Source: Beijerinckiaceae bacterium
GTDB lineage: Bacteria; Pseudomonadota; Alphaproteobacteria; Rhizobiales; Beijerinckiaceae
Direction: 5' to 3'
Assembly: GCA_006514895.1 (NCBI GenBank)
Contig: VDMG01000290.1
Location: 1 to 42,106, forward strand
Length of the DNA: 42,106 nucleotides
Made by a program: the position numbers and the translations under genes. Shown here piece after piece: positions 28,771-37,762 of this stretch. How positions within the stretch are numbered: the first letter of the stretch is position 1; the number at the start of each line of letters is the position of its first letter. The notes under the pieces are model-generated. The model did not search any database and was not told the DNA's origin. It saw only the letters and a program-made list of their open reading frames with translations.

Positions 28771-29420
28771 AGGTTCTTATCATCGATGACCATCCGATCG
28801 TTCATGCCGGTCTCCGGCGCCTCATCGCGGTCGAGCCAGACGCAGAGATCCGCGAAGCGGTGACGGCGAAGGAAGCCTTGGCGAGTTTCAAGGAGGATCG
28901 CCCCGATCTTGTCATCATGGATCTCAACCTGCCAGGGAGCGGCGGGCTGGAGATGATCCGGCGGCTGATGATTGAAGATGAGTCGGTCCACATCCTCGTC
29001 TTCAGCGTGCACGACGACTCGATTCATGTCGCGCTCGCCTTCGAGGCAGGCGCGCTCGGCTATGTGACAAAGAACGCGCCGCCGGATCAAATTACTCTGG
29101 CCATCTTCCGCGTCGCCGCCGGGCACAACTACATCGAACCGGAGATTGCGCAGGAACTCGCCTTGCTCACCGTCCGGACGTCCCGCCGTTCTCCCCTGTC
29201 GCATCCCTTCAACGACCTGACACGCCGCGATCTCGAGATTCTCCGGCTTCTTGGCGAAGGCTACAGCCTGCTGCAGATCGCCGATACGATCGGCCTCAGC
29301 TACAAGACCGTGGCGAATAATTGCAGCCACATGAAGAACAAGCTCGGCCTCGCACGAACCGCCGATCTGATCCGGATCGCGATCGAGAATCAGATCTCCC
29401 CTCAAACAGGGGCGGATTGA
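28767..29420 (+). CDS. NarL/FixJ-family response regulator
   Basis: 217-aa transcriptional regulator. Seen: receiver domain MKVLIIDDHPIVHAGLRRL with acidic pair, phospho-acceptor Asp in LVIMDLNLPG (about residue 54), conserved Lys in VTKNAPP, then a LuxR-type helix-turn-helix (LTRRDLEILRLLGEGYSLLQIADTIGLSYKTV). Intact, whereas its cognate kinase directly upstream is frameshifted. The ATG at 28767 overlaps the kinase stop by ATGA. Target genes unknown; the divergent TonB receptor with its TTCCCG repeats is a candidate. It ends about 75 bases before the cobalamin riboswitch. Confidence 0.9.
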   Translation: MKVLIIDDHPIVHAGLRRLIAVEPDAEIREAVTAKEALASFKEDRPDLVIMDLNLPGSGGLEMIRRLMIEDESVHILVFSVHDDSIHVALAFEAGALGYVTKNAPPDQITLAIFRVAAGHNYIEPEIAQELALLTVRTSRRSPLSHPFNDLTRRDLEILRLLGEGYSLLQIADTIGLSYKTVANNCSHMKNKLGLARTADLIRIAIENQISPQTGAD

Positions 29421-29493
29421 AGCGTGACGGTGTTCTATCTCGCAATTCAAAATCAGCCAGCGATTGACTCACGCGCCGATCGGTTTAGTGTCG

Positions 29494-29692
29494 CTGGCGT
29501 AACGGTCCCTCGCTTCGAGGGGTAAAAGGGAATGTGGTGGGGCGCCATCTCTTAAGATCCGCGCATGAAGCCACAGCTGCCCCCGCAACTGTCAGCGGGT
29601 AGCCTTACGCCGGTACGCCACTGGGATGCGGGCAACCGCGACCTGGGAAGGCGGCGCAAGGCAATGATCCGCCAGCCAGGAAACCTGCCGTT
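29494..29692 (+). promoter_or_regulatory. Cobalamin (adenosylcobalamin) riboswitch
   Basis: The conserved core is readable: GGGAATGTGGTG (near 29529-29540), AAGCCACAGCTGCCCCCGCA then ACTGT (29567-29591), the B12 box GCCACTG (29617-29623), CTGGGAAGGCGG, and the closing GCCAGGAAACCTGCC (29675-29689). It precedes cobW and the corrin-ring genes on the same strand, so repression of the operon by adenosylcobalamin is expected from the family. The start of the leader is approximate. Confidence 0.93.
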
Positions 29693-29763
29693 CGATCGAG
29701 CGAGGGCCGGCGGGGTGACCCGGCCACTCATCGATGCCGGCACGGCTGCCCGCTGCCGGCGAA

Positions 29764-29785
29764 GGAGCCGGGTTCGTCCGGCTCC
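29764..29785 (+). promoter_or_regulatory. Hairpin in the riboswitch expression platform
   Basis: GGAGCCGG (29764-29771) and CCGGCTCC (29778-29785) form a perfect 8-bp stem with loop GTTCGT, between riboswitch aptamer and cobW. No T run follows, so it fits a structural or translational control element better than a classic terminator; a second GC-rich hairpin lies near 29705-29725. The cobW ribosome site GAGGGA is at 29812-29817. Confidence 0.45.
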
Positions 29786-29825
29786 CCCAATTAAAGCACC
29801 CGCCGACGGCCGAGGGACCGGGTGC

Positions 29826-30899
29826 ATGCTCATGAATCGTCTTTCCAAAATCCCTGCCAAAATGCCTGTCAAAATCCCGGCAACGATCGTCACCGGCTTT
29901 CTTGGCGCGGGGAAGACGACCCTCATTCGCCATCTCCTGGAAAATCCCGAAGGCCGCCGCATTGCCCTCGTCATTAACGAATTCGGCGATATCGGCATCG
30001 ATGCGCAGATCTTGAATGGCTGCGGCGATCTCGCCTGCGGCGCCCAAAAAATCATCGAACTCGCCAATGGCTGCATCTGCTGCACCGTCGCCGACGATTT
30101 TTTGCCCGCGATCGAGAAGCTTCTCGCGCTTGATCCGCTCCCTGACCATATCGTCATCGAGACCTCTGGCCTTGCCTTGCCAAAGCCCTTGGTGAAGGCC
30201 TTCGATTGGCCGGCCATTCGCGCGCGTCTAACCGTCGATGGTGTGATCGCGGTTGTCGACGGCAAGGCGGTCGCCGATGGACGCTTCGCCGACGATCCAG
30301 CCAAATTGGCGCGCCAGCGCGAGGCCGATCCTTCCATCGCGCATGACAATCCGCTCGAAGAAGTCTTCCAGGATCAAGTTTTGTGCGCCGATCTCATCCT
30401 GCTCAATAAGGCCGATCTTATCGATTTATCCGAGCAACGCCGCATCGCCGCCGACATCGCGGCGCTTGTTTCCCGTGCCGTAAAAATCGTGCCCGCCCGG
30501 GAAGGTCGGATCGACCCCTCTATTTTGCTCGGCCTCGATGCCGCCGCCGAAGACGATCTCGCCGCGCGGCCCTCGCATCATGATGGATTAATCGAGCACG
30601 ATCACGACGATTTCGACAGCGCCGTTTTTGAAATTAGCGCAATCGCCGATAGCGACGCGTGGCTTCGCCGCTTGGTCGATATCGCGGAGCGCCACGATGT
30701 CTTGCGGATCAAAGGCTTTGTCGAGGTGCGCGGCAAGCCAATGCGGCTCCTCGTGCAAGGCGTCGGCAACCGCTTTAGAAAAAGTTTCGACCGGCCTTGG
30801 GGCGCCGGAGAACCTCGTCGGGGGCGCCTCGTTGTCATCGGCGCAAAAGGTCTCGACAAGGCGTCGATCGAACAGCTGCTGGCAAGCGGAGAAGCTTGA
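29826..30899 (+). CDS. cobW: Cobalamin biosynthesis protein CobW (G3E metallochaperone GTPase)
   Basis: COG0523/G3E GTPase thought to deliver cobalt for corrin metalation. Seen: 357 aa, P-loop GFLGAGKTT (24-32), NEFGDIGIDA, the CICC metal-binding motif (83-86) in NGCICCTVAD, NKADLI for guanine recognition, and a His/Asp-rich stretch (HHDGLIEHDHDDFD) before the C-terminal domain. The ATG at 29826 has GAGGGA eight bases upstream; an ATG two codons later is possible. It is the first gene of the B12 operon, three bases before cobN, downstream of the riboswitch. Confidence 0.92.
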   Translation: MLMNRLSKIPAKMPVKIPATIVTGFLGAGKTTLIRHLLENPEGRRIALVINEFGDIGIDAQILNGCGDLACGAQKIIELANGCICCTVADDFLPAIEKLLALDPLPDHIVIETSGLALPKPLVKAFDWPAIRARLTVDGVIAVVDGKAVADGRFADDPAKLARQREADPSIAHDNPLEEVFQDQVLCADLILLNKADLIDLSEQRRIAADIAALVSRAVKIVPAREGRIDPSILLGLDAAAEDDLAARPSHHDGLIEHDHDDFDSAVFEISAIADSDAWLRRLVDIAERHDVLRIKGFVEVRGKPMRLLVQGVGNRFRKSFDRPWGAGEPRRGRLVVIGAKGLDKASIEQLLASGEA

Positions 30900-30902
30900 T
30901 CC

Positions 30903-33900
30903 ATGCATCTCCTCCGGACGGAAACGCGGTCGTTCGACGAAGCTGAAGCCGCCGTTGATCTCGGACAATCCCCGGCCGAGATCTTGTTTCTTTCTTTTTC
31001 CGACAGCGATCTCAGCCTTGTCGCGACGGCCGCGCAACGGCGCCCGCACGGCGCCATGAGCCTGCGGCTCGCCAATCTCGCCTCACTCAAACATCCCTAT
31101 TCGGTCGATCTCTATATCGAGAAGGCGGCGAGCCAAGCGCGCTTTGTCCTCATCCGCCTGCTCGGCGGCCTTGACTATTGGCGCTACGGCATCGAGGAAT
31201 TTTCCAGCGCGGCGCGCGCCAAAAATTTCAGCCTTGCCATCGTGCCGGGCGACGCGACGGAAGACGCCCGGCTTGGCGCCGCCTCGACATTGCCGGCTGG
31301 TGATCTCCGCCATATTCACGCCGCCTTCCAGCATGGCGGGACGGAACACATCGCTATGGTTCTCGATTTTGCCGCGAACTATGCGCGCGCGCCTCTTGGC
31401 TGGTGTGAACCTTTTCTTTCGTTCACGCTTCCGACGGCAGGCCGTTTCGAGGCGGGCTGCCGTAAGCGCGATTGCACCATAGGCCAGGCGCTCGTCGTCT
31501 TCTACCGTTCCCTAATGCTTGCCGGGGACACGGCGCCGATCAACGCTCTCGCGGACGCGCTCGCCGCGCGCGGGCTCGACGTCACCGCGATTTTTGTTGC
31601 GAGCCTCAAGGACGTGGAAGCCATCGCCTTTATTCGCGCCGCACTCGCCCGCGATAGGCCTGCTGTCATCGTCAATACGACGGGCTTTTCGGCCCGGCTC
31701 GATGCAGAGGCAGGCGTTCTCGACGGTGCCGATGCGCCGGTCCTGCAAGCGATCTTCGCCGGCGAGACGGAGGCGCATTGGCGGGAAAACCCGCGCGGCC
31801 TTGGTGCCGCCGATCTTGCCATGAATGTCGTCCTACCGGAAATGGACGGGCGTTTGATTACCCGCGCGATTGCCTGCAAGGCGGAGGCAGGACATCGGCC
31901 GGATCTCGAATTCACACCCCGCATTCACGCGCCTCAGCCCTCGCGCGTAAACTTTGTCGCGGACTTCGCCGCGGCCTGGGTGAAGTTGCGTAGAACCCCG
32001 CGCGCGAATCGCAAAATCGCCTGCGTCCTTTCGGATTATCCGGGCAAGGAAGGGCGTAGTGGCTATGCCGTCGGTCTCGACACGGGAAAGAGCGTCGCCT
32101 CGATTGCCAAATCCCTTCGTGAAGCCGGATATGACATCGGGCCGCTCCCGCACCCGGACGCATTGATGCAGCATCTCGAAAAGGTGGCTCCGGCCGAACG
32201 CCTGACGCTCAGCGATTACATCTCGGTCCTCGATGCCATGCCTCCGGACTTCGTACAACCTATGCTCGCGCATTGGGGCCCGCCGGACGCGGAGGCTCCC
32301 GGCGGCAGCTTCGCGTTCCCGGTGCTGCGCGCCAAAAATTTACTTGTCACATTGCAGCCCGATCGCGGCACCGCCGCAAATCGCAAGGCGGATTATCATA
32401 ATACGGGATTGCCGCCGCGCCATTCCTACGTCGCCTTCTATGTCTGGCTCCGCCAATATGAAAAGATCGATGCAATGATCCATTGCGGCACCCATGGCAC
32501 GCTTGAATGGCTGCCTGGCAAGGCTGTGGCGCTTACGGACGAGTGCGCACCCGAGGCGGTGCTTGGAGCACTGCCCGTCATTTACCCTTTTATTGTCAAC
32601 AATCCTGGCGAGGCCGCGCAGGCCAAACGGCGTATTTGCGCGCTCACCATCGGCCATATGACGCCGCCTCTGACACTTGCCGGGAGCCATGGCCCGGCGC
32701 TCGAAATCGAAGCCCTGGTTGATGAATATGCGATCGCTGAATCGCTCGATCCCAAGCGCGCGCGGCTATTGGCGCAAGCCATCCTCGCGCGGGCGAAAGA
32801 GGCAGGATTGCTGCAAGACAGCGGCCTACGGGGCACTGCCGATCCGGCCGTTGCCTTGCGCCATCTCGACGCTTGGCTTTGCGATCTCAAGGATATGAGG
32901 ATTGCCGATGGCTTGCATGTTTTTGGGCAGTCGCCCGAGGCCACCCTGCGGGATGCAACCGTGGAAACGCTCGCGCAGACGCTCCGGCAAGGTTGCACGC
33001 AGGAAGCAGACGGCGGCCCGTCTCTGCCGGAGCAAATGCGTGCTCTTATCGATCGCTGCGGGGAAGCGGAAAGCACTTCACTCCTTGCCGCGCTTGACGG
33101 CCGCTTCGTCGTGCCCGGCCCCGGCGGCGCGCCGTCGCGTGGACGCGTCGACGTGCTCCCCACCGGACGCAATCTCTATGGGATCGATCCGCGCGCGGTG
33201 CCGACCCGCACCGCCTGGGAAATCGGTCAAAATGCCGCGACCGAAGTCCTGAACCGCCATGTCCAGGATCATGGCGAGTGGCCGAAGGCAATTGTCATGG
33301 ACCTCTGGGCGAGCGCTACGATGCGCACCGGCGGCGACGATCTCGCGCAGGCGTTCGCGCTCATGGGTGTGAGACCAATTTGGGATTATGCGTCTTCGCG
33401 CGTTACCGGCTTCGAGATCCTTTCTCCCGCGTGCCTAAAACATCCGCGCGTCGATGTCACCTTGCGGATCTCCGGACTTTTCCGCGATGTCTTTCCGGCT
33501 CAGATCGCCTTGTTCGATCAGGCCGTGCAAGCCTTGAGCGAACGCGACGAAGACGATGACATCAATCCGCTCGCGGCCGCGCGCAGGCTAGCACCGGGAA
33601 TTTTCTTCCGCGTGTTCGGCGCCGCGCCGGGCATCTACGGGATTGGTCTTACGCGCGCGATCGACGAGAACTCCTCGCTCTCGCGCGAAAAACTTGGCGC
33701 GCGCTATATTGCTGCAGCCTCGCACGCCTATGGCGGTGCGCAAGGCGACGGCATCGCGACAGAAGCTTTCGCAGGACGCGTCGCGGCCGCCGATGCCCTC
33801 ATTCATGTGCAAGATCAAGACGAGCAGGACATTCTCGACGCCGACTCCATCGTCGATCATGCCGGTGGCTTTGCCGCTGCCGCGAAGATGCTCGGGAACG

Positions 33901-34304
33901 ACGCTCCGGTCTATCATGTCGAGTCTGCGCGCCCCGGCGCCCTCAAGGTGCGCACATTGGAAGAGGAAGTAGCCCGCGTCGTGCGCGCCCGCGCAACGAA
34001 CCCACGCTGGATCGCCGGGCAGATGCGCCATGGCCCTCGCGGCGCCGCCGAAATCGCCGGGACGGTAGATAATCTCTTTGCTCTCGCGGTGCTGACCGAT
34101 GCGGTGGCTAGCCGGCATTTCGAGCTTCTTTTCGAAGCGACGCTTGGCACACCTTCGGTGCGGGATTTTCTTGTCGGCGCCAATCCGAAGGCCGCGCGCG
34201 CGATCGTCAAGCGCTTCGAGGAGGCGCTTTCGCGCGGCTTTTGGCAGAGTCGGCGCAATTCGACCCTTGCCTGTCTCGTTTCGACGCGGGAGACACTCGC
34301 ATGA
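30903..34304 (+). CDS. cobN: Cobaltochelatase subunit CobN
   Basis: Large subunit of the ATP-dependent aerobic cobaltochelatase, inserting Co2+ into hydrogenobyrinic acid a,c-diamide with CobS and CobT. Seen: 1133 aa with the family motifs HCGTHGTLEWLPGK, the stretch around LWASATMRTGGDDLAQAFAL, and the glycine-rich late part with FGAAPGIYGIGLTRAI. It is somewhat shorter than the roughly 1250-aa proteins of Pseudomonas or Brucella. cobS and cobT are not in the window. It starts three bases after cobW and its stop overlaps cobG by ATGA. Confidence 0.95.
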   Translation: MHLLRTETRSFDEAEAAVDLGQSPAEILFLSFSDSDLSLVATAAQRRPHGAMSLRLANLASLKHPYSVDLYIEKAASQARFVLIRLLGGLDYWRYGIEEFSSAARAKNFSLAIVPGDATEDARLGAASTLPAGDLRHIHAAFQHGGTEHIAMVLDFAANYARAPLGWCEPFLSFTLPTAGRFEAGCRKRDCTIGQALVVFYRSLMLAGDTAPINALADALAARGLDVTAIFVASLKDVEAIAFIRAALARDRPAVIVNTTGFSARLDAEAGVLDGADAPVLQAIFAGETEAHWRENPRGLGAADLAMNVVLPEMDGRLITRAIACKAEAGHRPDLEFTPRIHAPQPSRVNFVADFAAAWVKLRRTPRANRKIACVLSDYPGKEGRSGYAVGLDTGKSVASIAKSLREAGYDIGPLPHPDALMQHLEKVAPAERLTLSDYISVLDAMPPDFVQPMLAHWGPPDAEAPGGSFAFPVLRAKNLLVTLQPDRGTAANRKADYHNTGLPPRHSYVAFYVWLRQYEKIDAMIHCGTHGTLEWLPGKAVALTDECAPEAVLGALPVIYPFIVNNPGEAAQAKRRICALTIGHMTPPLTLAGSHGPALEIEALVDEYAIAESLDPKRARLLAQAILARAKEAGLLQDSGLRGTADPAVALRHLDAWLCDLKDMRIADGLHVFGQSPEATLRDATVETLAQTLRQGCTQEADGGPSLPEQMRALIDRCGEAESTSLLAALDGRFVVPGPGGAPSRGRVDVLPTGRNLYGIDPRAVPTRTAWEIGQNAATEVLNRHVQDHGEWPKAIVMDLWASATMRTGGDDLAQAFALMGVRPIWDYASSRVTGFEILSPACLKHPRVDVTLRISGLFRDVFPAQIALFDQAVQALSERDEDDDINPLAAARRLAPGIFFRVFGAAPGIYGIGLTRAIDENSSLSREKLGARYIAAASHAYGGAQGDGIATEAFAGRVAAADALIHVQDQDEQDILDADSIVDHAGGFAAAAKMLGNDAPVYHVESARPGALKVRTLEEEVARVVRARATNPRWIAGQMRHGPRGAAEIAGTVDNLFALAVLTDAVASRHFELLFEATLGTPSVRDFLVGANPKAARAIVKRFEEALSRGFWQSRRNSTLACLVSTRETLA

Positions 34305-35614
34305 GCAGCGGGACCCCATTGCGAAAGGGCTGGTGTCCCAGTGCGCGGCGGCCGATGCCAGCGAAGGACGGGCTTCTCGTGCGGCTGCGGATCAGTGGTG
34401 GCATTGTCGCGGCCACCACCATGCGCGGGATCGCACAAGCCGGGCGTGTCCATGGTAATGGGCTTTTCGATCTTTCCACACGCGGCAATCTGCAAATTCG
34501 CGGGGTGCGCGAACGCGGCCTGCCCGTGCTGATCGAAACGCTCGACGGCCTCGGCCTCATTGATGAGAATACGGCAATGGAGGCGGTTCGCAACGTTTTG
34601 GTGAACCCTCTTGCCGGACTCGATGGGCGGAGCGTGGTATCGGAAGCGGCCAAGGCGCTTGAAGCCACACTTGCCACCAATAAGGATTTACACGCATTAC
34701 CGGCAAAGTTCGGTTTTCTCATCGATGACGAAAGCGGTCTTTCGCTTTGCCGCATCCCTGCCGACATCCGCTTCGATTGGACCGGAGGTACGCAACCTTT
34801 CGCGATCGGGGGTGGCGGACATGCAAACGAAGCAATTTTTCTGGGACGCTGCGGAGGCGCCGAAGTTCCCGGCATCGCGGTTCGTCTCGCAAGAGTATTC
34901 CTGCAACTCGGTTCATCGATGACGGAGCCGCCGCGCCGGATGCGCGACCTTATCGCACGTTGGGGAGCCAATGCCATCGTCAAAGAGGCCGGGTTGTGCC
35001 TCATTGAGCCTCCGATACGAGATGTCATCGAGGACCCATGTCCGATTGGCCTGATGCGCTTTCATGACAAACACTGCTTTGGGATTGGCGCGGCTTTTGG
35101 AAATCTTGATGCAAACATGCTCGAAGCGGCGGCGATGGCCGCCGAAATTTTTGGCTGCCGTGAGATCAGGCTGACGCCTTGGCGCGCGCTGATTTTTCCA
35201 GATGTTTCCGCAGAGAAAGCCGATGCCATAAGCGCCTTTTGCGCCGCGCGTGGTTTTATCACCGATCGCGGAGACCCGCGATTGACGGTCGCGGCATGCG
35301 GCGGCGCAGCCACCTGCGAGCGCGGCACCACCGATACCCGTTCCGATGCTTTGGCCTTGATGACTTTCGTACGAAGCTTCTGCAAGACTGGGGTCGCTCT
35401 GCATGTGTCGGGCTGCGCCAAGGGCTGCGCGCGGCAAGCAGCGACACCCTTGACCCTCATCGCGCATGAAGGGCTTTACGATCTTGTCACGGATCAAATC
35501 GCGCGTGATGCGGGCTTAAGCGACGCGCATCGCCTCGGCTTTGCGGCGGTGCATGACATTCTCGAAACGATCGCCAAACAAGGCGGACATTGGTGCGAAT
35601 TGGAAAAGCGATGA
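34301..35614 (+). CDS. cobG: Precorrin-3B synthase CobG
   Basis: Oxygen-dependent iron-sulphur enzyme that converts precorrin-3A to precorrin-3B and marks the aerobic B12 route. Seen: two nitrite/sulphite-reductase-like ferredoxin halves and, in the C-terminal half, the cluster cysteines in AACGGAATCERG and HVSGCAKGCARQ. 437 aa from the ATG at 34301, which overlaps the cobN stop as ATGA; the frame continues upstream inside cobN. Its stop overlaps the cobH start in the same way. Confidence 0.93.
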   Translation: MSSGTPLRKGWCPSARRPMPAKDGLLVRLRISGGIVAATTMRGIAQAGRVHGNGLFDLSTRGNLQIRGVRERGLPVLIETLDGLGLIDENTAMEAVRNVLVNPLAGLDGRSVVSEAAKALEATLATNKDLHALPAKFGFLIDDESGLSLCRIPADIRFDWTGGTQPFAIGGGGHANEAIFLGRCGGAEVPGIAVRLARVFLQLGSSMTEPPRRMRDLIARWGANAIVKEAGLCLIEPPIRDVIEDPCPIGLMRFHDKHCFGIGAAFGNLDANMLEAAAMAAEIFGCREIRLTPWRALIFPDVSAEKADAISAFCAARGFITDRGDPRLTVAACGGAATCERGTTDTRSDALALMTFVRSFCKTGVALHVSGCAKGCARQAATPLTLIAHEGLYDLVTDQIARDAGLSDAHRLGFAAVHDILETIAKQGGHWCELEKR

Positions 35615-36258
35615 GCGGAGCATCGCCATTGAGCCGTTTCAATTATTTGCGCAACGGAGCTGAAATTTACCGCCACTCCTTCGCGAGGATCCGCGCCGAG
35701 GCCGATCTCGCCCGCTTCGCCCACGACGAGGAACAGGTCGCGGTCCGCATGATTCACGCCTGCGGTATGGTTGAGATTGCCGGCGATCTCGTGTTTTCGA
35801 ACGGAGCCGTAGCGCAAGCGCGGCGCGCGCTGCGGCAGGGAGCGTTGGTCCTCTGCGATTCGAAAATGCTTGCGCGAGGCATCAGCGCGGCACGTCTGCC
35901 GGCCGCGAATAAGGTGATTTGCACGCTCGAGGATCCGGCCATCCCATCGCTCGCGCAAAAACTCGGCACCACGCGCAGCGCCGCCGCTCTTGAACTCTGG
36001 CGCGAGAGGCTCGATGGCGCGGTTATCGCGATCGGCAATGCGCCAACCGCTTTGTTTCACCTTCTCGAAATGCTCGACGAAACATCCGCACGGCCTGCTT
36101 GCGTTATTGGCATGCCGGTCGGCTTCGTCGGCGCGGCGGAATCAAAAGACGCGCTCATCAGTGACGCCCGCGTGCCTTTCATCGCCATCAAGGGGCGCAA
36201 GGGAGGCAGCGCCATGGCCGCCGCGGCTTTGAATGCCATCGCGAGCGAAGCCGAATGA
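35611..36258 (+). CDS. cobH: Precorrin-8X methylmutase CobH
   Basis: Moves the C-11 methyl of precorrin-8X to C-12, producing hydrogenobyrinic acid. Seen: 215 aa with YRHSFARIRAEADL, the catalytic-region His in VRMIHACGMVE, DSKMLARGI, and IGNAPTALFHLLEML with the late GMPVGFVGAAESKDAL. The ATG at 35611 overlaps the cobG stop by ATGA and the stop overlaps cobI in the same way, indicating translational coupling. Confidence 0.94.
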   Translation: MSGASPLSRFNYLRNGAEIYRHSFARIRAEADLARFAHDEEQVAVRMIHACGMVEIAGDLVFSNGAVAQARRALRQGALVLCDSKMLARGISAARLPAANKVICTLEDPAIPSLAQKLGTTRSAAALELWRERLDGAVIAIGNAPTALFHLLEMLDETSARPACVIGMPVGFVGAAESKDALISDARVPFIAIKGRKGGSAMAAAALNAIASEAE

Positions 36259-36998
36259 GCGGGGCGTCTTCTTCAAACGGCCGCCTCTATGGCGTCGGCC
36301 TCGGTCCCGGCGATCCCGACCTTGTGACGATCAAGGCAACGAAAATCATTGCCTCCGTTCCGGTCGTCGCCTATTTCGCCAAAAAGGGGGCGCCCGGACA
36401 AGCCCGCGCCATCCTCGAACGCTGGCTTGGCGGCGCATGCCTCCAATTGCCATTGCTCTTTCCCTTGACGGCGGAAACCCACTTTTGCGACCCCACCTAT
36501 GTCGAGGGGCTGCGCGGCTTTTATAGGAACTCAGAAGCCGCCATCGCAGCGCATCTCCTGGCGGGCCGCGATGTCGCTCTCGTTTGCGAGGGCGACCCGC
36601 TTTTCTACGGCTCTTTCATGCATCTTTACGTCCGGCTGAAAGATCGCTTCGAGATCGAAATCGTCCCGGGCGTCACCGGCATGTCAGGCTGCTGGAGCGC
36701 GGCGAAGGCACCGATGGCCTGGGGCGACGATGTCTTGAGTATTCTTCCCGGCACGCTCGATCGCGCGGCGCTGGTCCGTCATCTTGGTGCAGCCGACGCC
36801 GTGGTCATTATCAAGATCGGCGCTAATCTTTCGAAAATCCGCGCGGCGATCGCCGAGGCGGGACGGCTCCCGGCAGCGATCTATGTCGAACATGGCACGA
36901 GCGAAGCTGAAAATATCGTCCCCCTTGCCGCCAAGACAGACAATCACGCGCCCTATTTTGCGTCCATCCTCATTCCCGGCCAAGGCAGACGCCCATGA
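36255..36998 (+). CDS. cobI: Precorrin-2 C20-methyltransferase CobI
   Basis: SAM-dependent methylation of precorrin-2 at C-20. Seen: 247 aa, tetrapyrrole-methylase fold beginning GRLYGVGLGPGDPDLVTIKA, LVCEGDPLFYGSFMHLY and IVPGVTGMSGCWSAA. ATGA overlaps with cobH (36255-36258) and cobJ (36995-36998) place it in the coupled series cobG-H-I-J. Confidence 0.94.
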   Translation: MSGASSSNGRLYGVGLGPGDPDLVTIKATKIIASVPVVAYFAKKGAPGQARAILERWLGGACLQLPLLFPLTAETHFCDPTYVEGLRGFYRNSEAAIAAHLLAGRDVALVCEGDPLFYGSFMHLYVRLKDRFEIEIVPGVTGMSGCWSAAKAPMAWGDDVLSILPGTLDRAALVRHLGAADAVVIIKIGANLSKIRAAIAEAGRLPAAIYVEHGTSEAENIVPLAAKTDNHAPYFASILIPGQGRRP

Positions 36999-37762
36999 GC
37001 ACGCCGGGAAGCTTGCGGATTGTCGGTCTTGGCCCTGGTGGCGACGCATGGATCACGCCCGAAGCCTCTTGCTTCATCGCGCATGCGACCGATCTTGTCG
37101 GCTACGCGCCCTACCTCAAACGGCTTCCTCTCACAAAGGGGCAGAAGCGCCACCAAAGCGGCAACGGGGCCGAAGTGGAGCGCGCGCGCCATGCTTTGGG
37201 CTTGGCCGGGGATGGCCGCCATGTCGCTCTTGTCTCCGGCGGCGATCCCGGCATCTTCGCGATGGCGGCGGCGGTTTTCGAGGCGATCGACGAAGGTGAA
37301 CCCCGCTGGCGCGACATCGACGTCGCGGTGATCCCGGGAATTTCGGCCATGCAGGCGGCCGCGGCGCGGATCGGCGCACCTTTGGGGCACGACTTCTGCG
37401 CGATTTCCTTGTCCGACAATCTCAAGCCATGGCCCTTGGTGGAAAAGCGGCTCGCGCTCGCGGCAAGCGCGGATTTCGTGATCGCGCTCTATAACCCCGC
37501 ATCAGTCGCGCGGCCACGCCGCATCCATGATGCTTTCGCGCTGCTACGCGGCCTGAAACCCGCTTCGACGCCGGTTGTTTTCGCGCGCGCGGTGGGGCGG
37601 GAGGATGAACACATCTCGATAGTGACGTTGGCCGGCGCGGACCCTAGCATTGCTGGCATGAGCACGCTCATTATCGTCGGTTCCAGCGAAACCCGTATCA
37701 TTCCGCGCGCCGGACCCACGCCCTTCGTCTATACCCCTCGCGGGGTCAAGGTTCCGCGATGA
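36995..37762 (+). CDS. cobJ: Precorrin-3B C17-methyltransferase CobJ
   Basis: Methylates C-17 of precorrin-3B with ring contraction. Seen: 255 aa, LRIVGLGPGGDAWITPEA, GYAPYLKRLPL, VSGGDPGIFAMAAAVFEA, IPGISAMQAAAARIGAPLG and IALYNPAS, all typical. Its last 34 bases overlap the 3' end of convergent cobK. Confidence 0.95.
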   Translation: MSTPGSLRIVGLGPGGDAWITPEASCFIAHATDLVGYAPYLKRLPLTKGQKRHQSGNGAEVERARHALGLAGDGRHVALVSGGDPGIFAMAAAVFEAIDEGEPRWRDIDVAVIPGISAMQAAAARIGAPLGHDFCAISLSDNLKPWPLVEKRLALAASADFVIALYNPASVARPRRIHDAFALLRGLKPASTPVVFARAVGREDEHISIVTLAGADPSIAGMSTLIIVGSSETRIIPRAGPTPFVYTPRGVKVPR

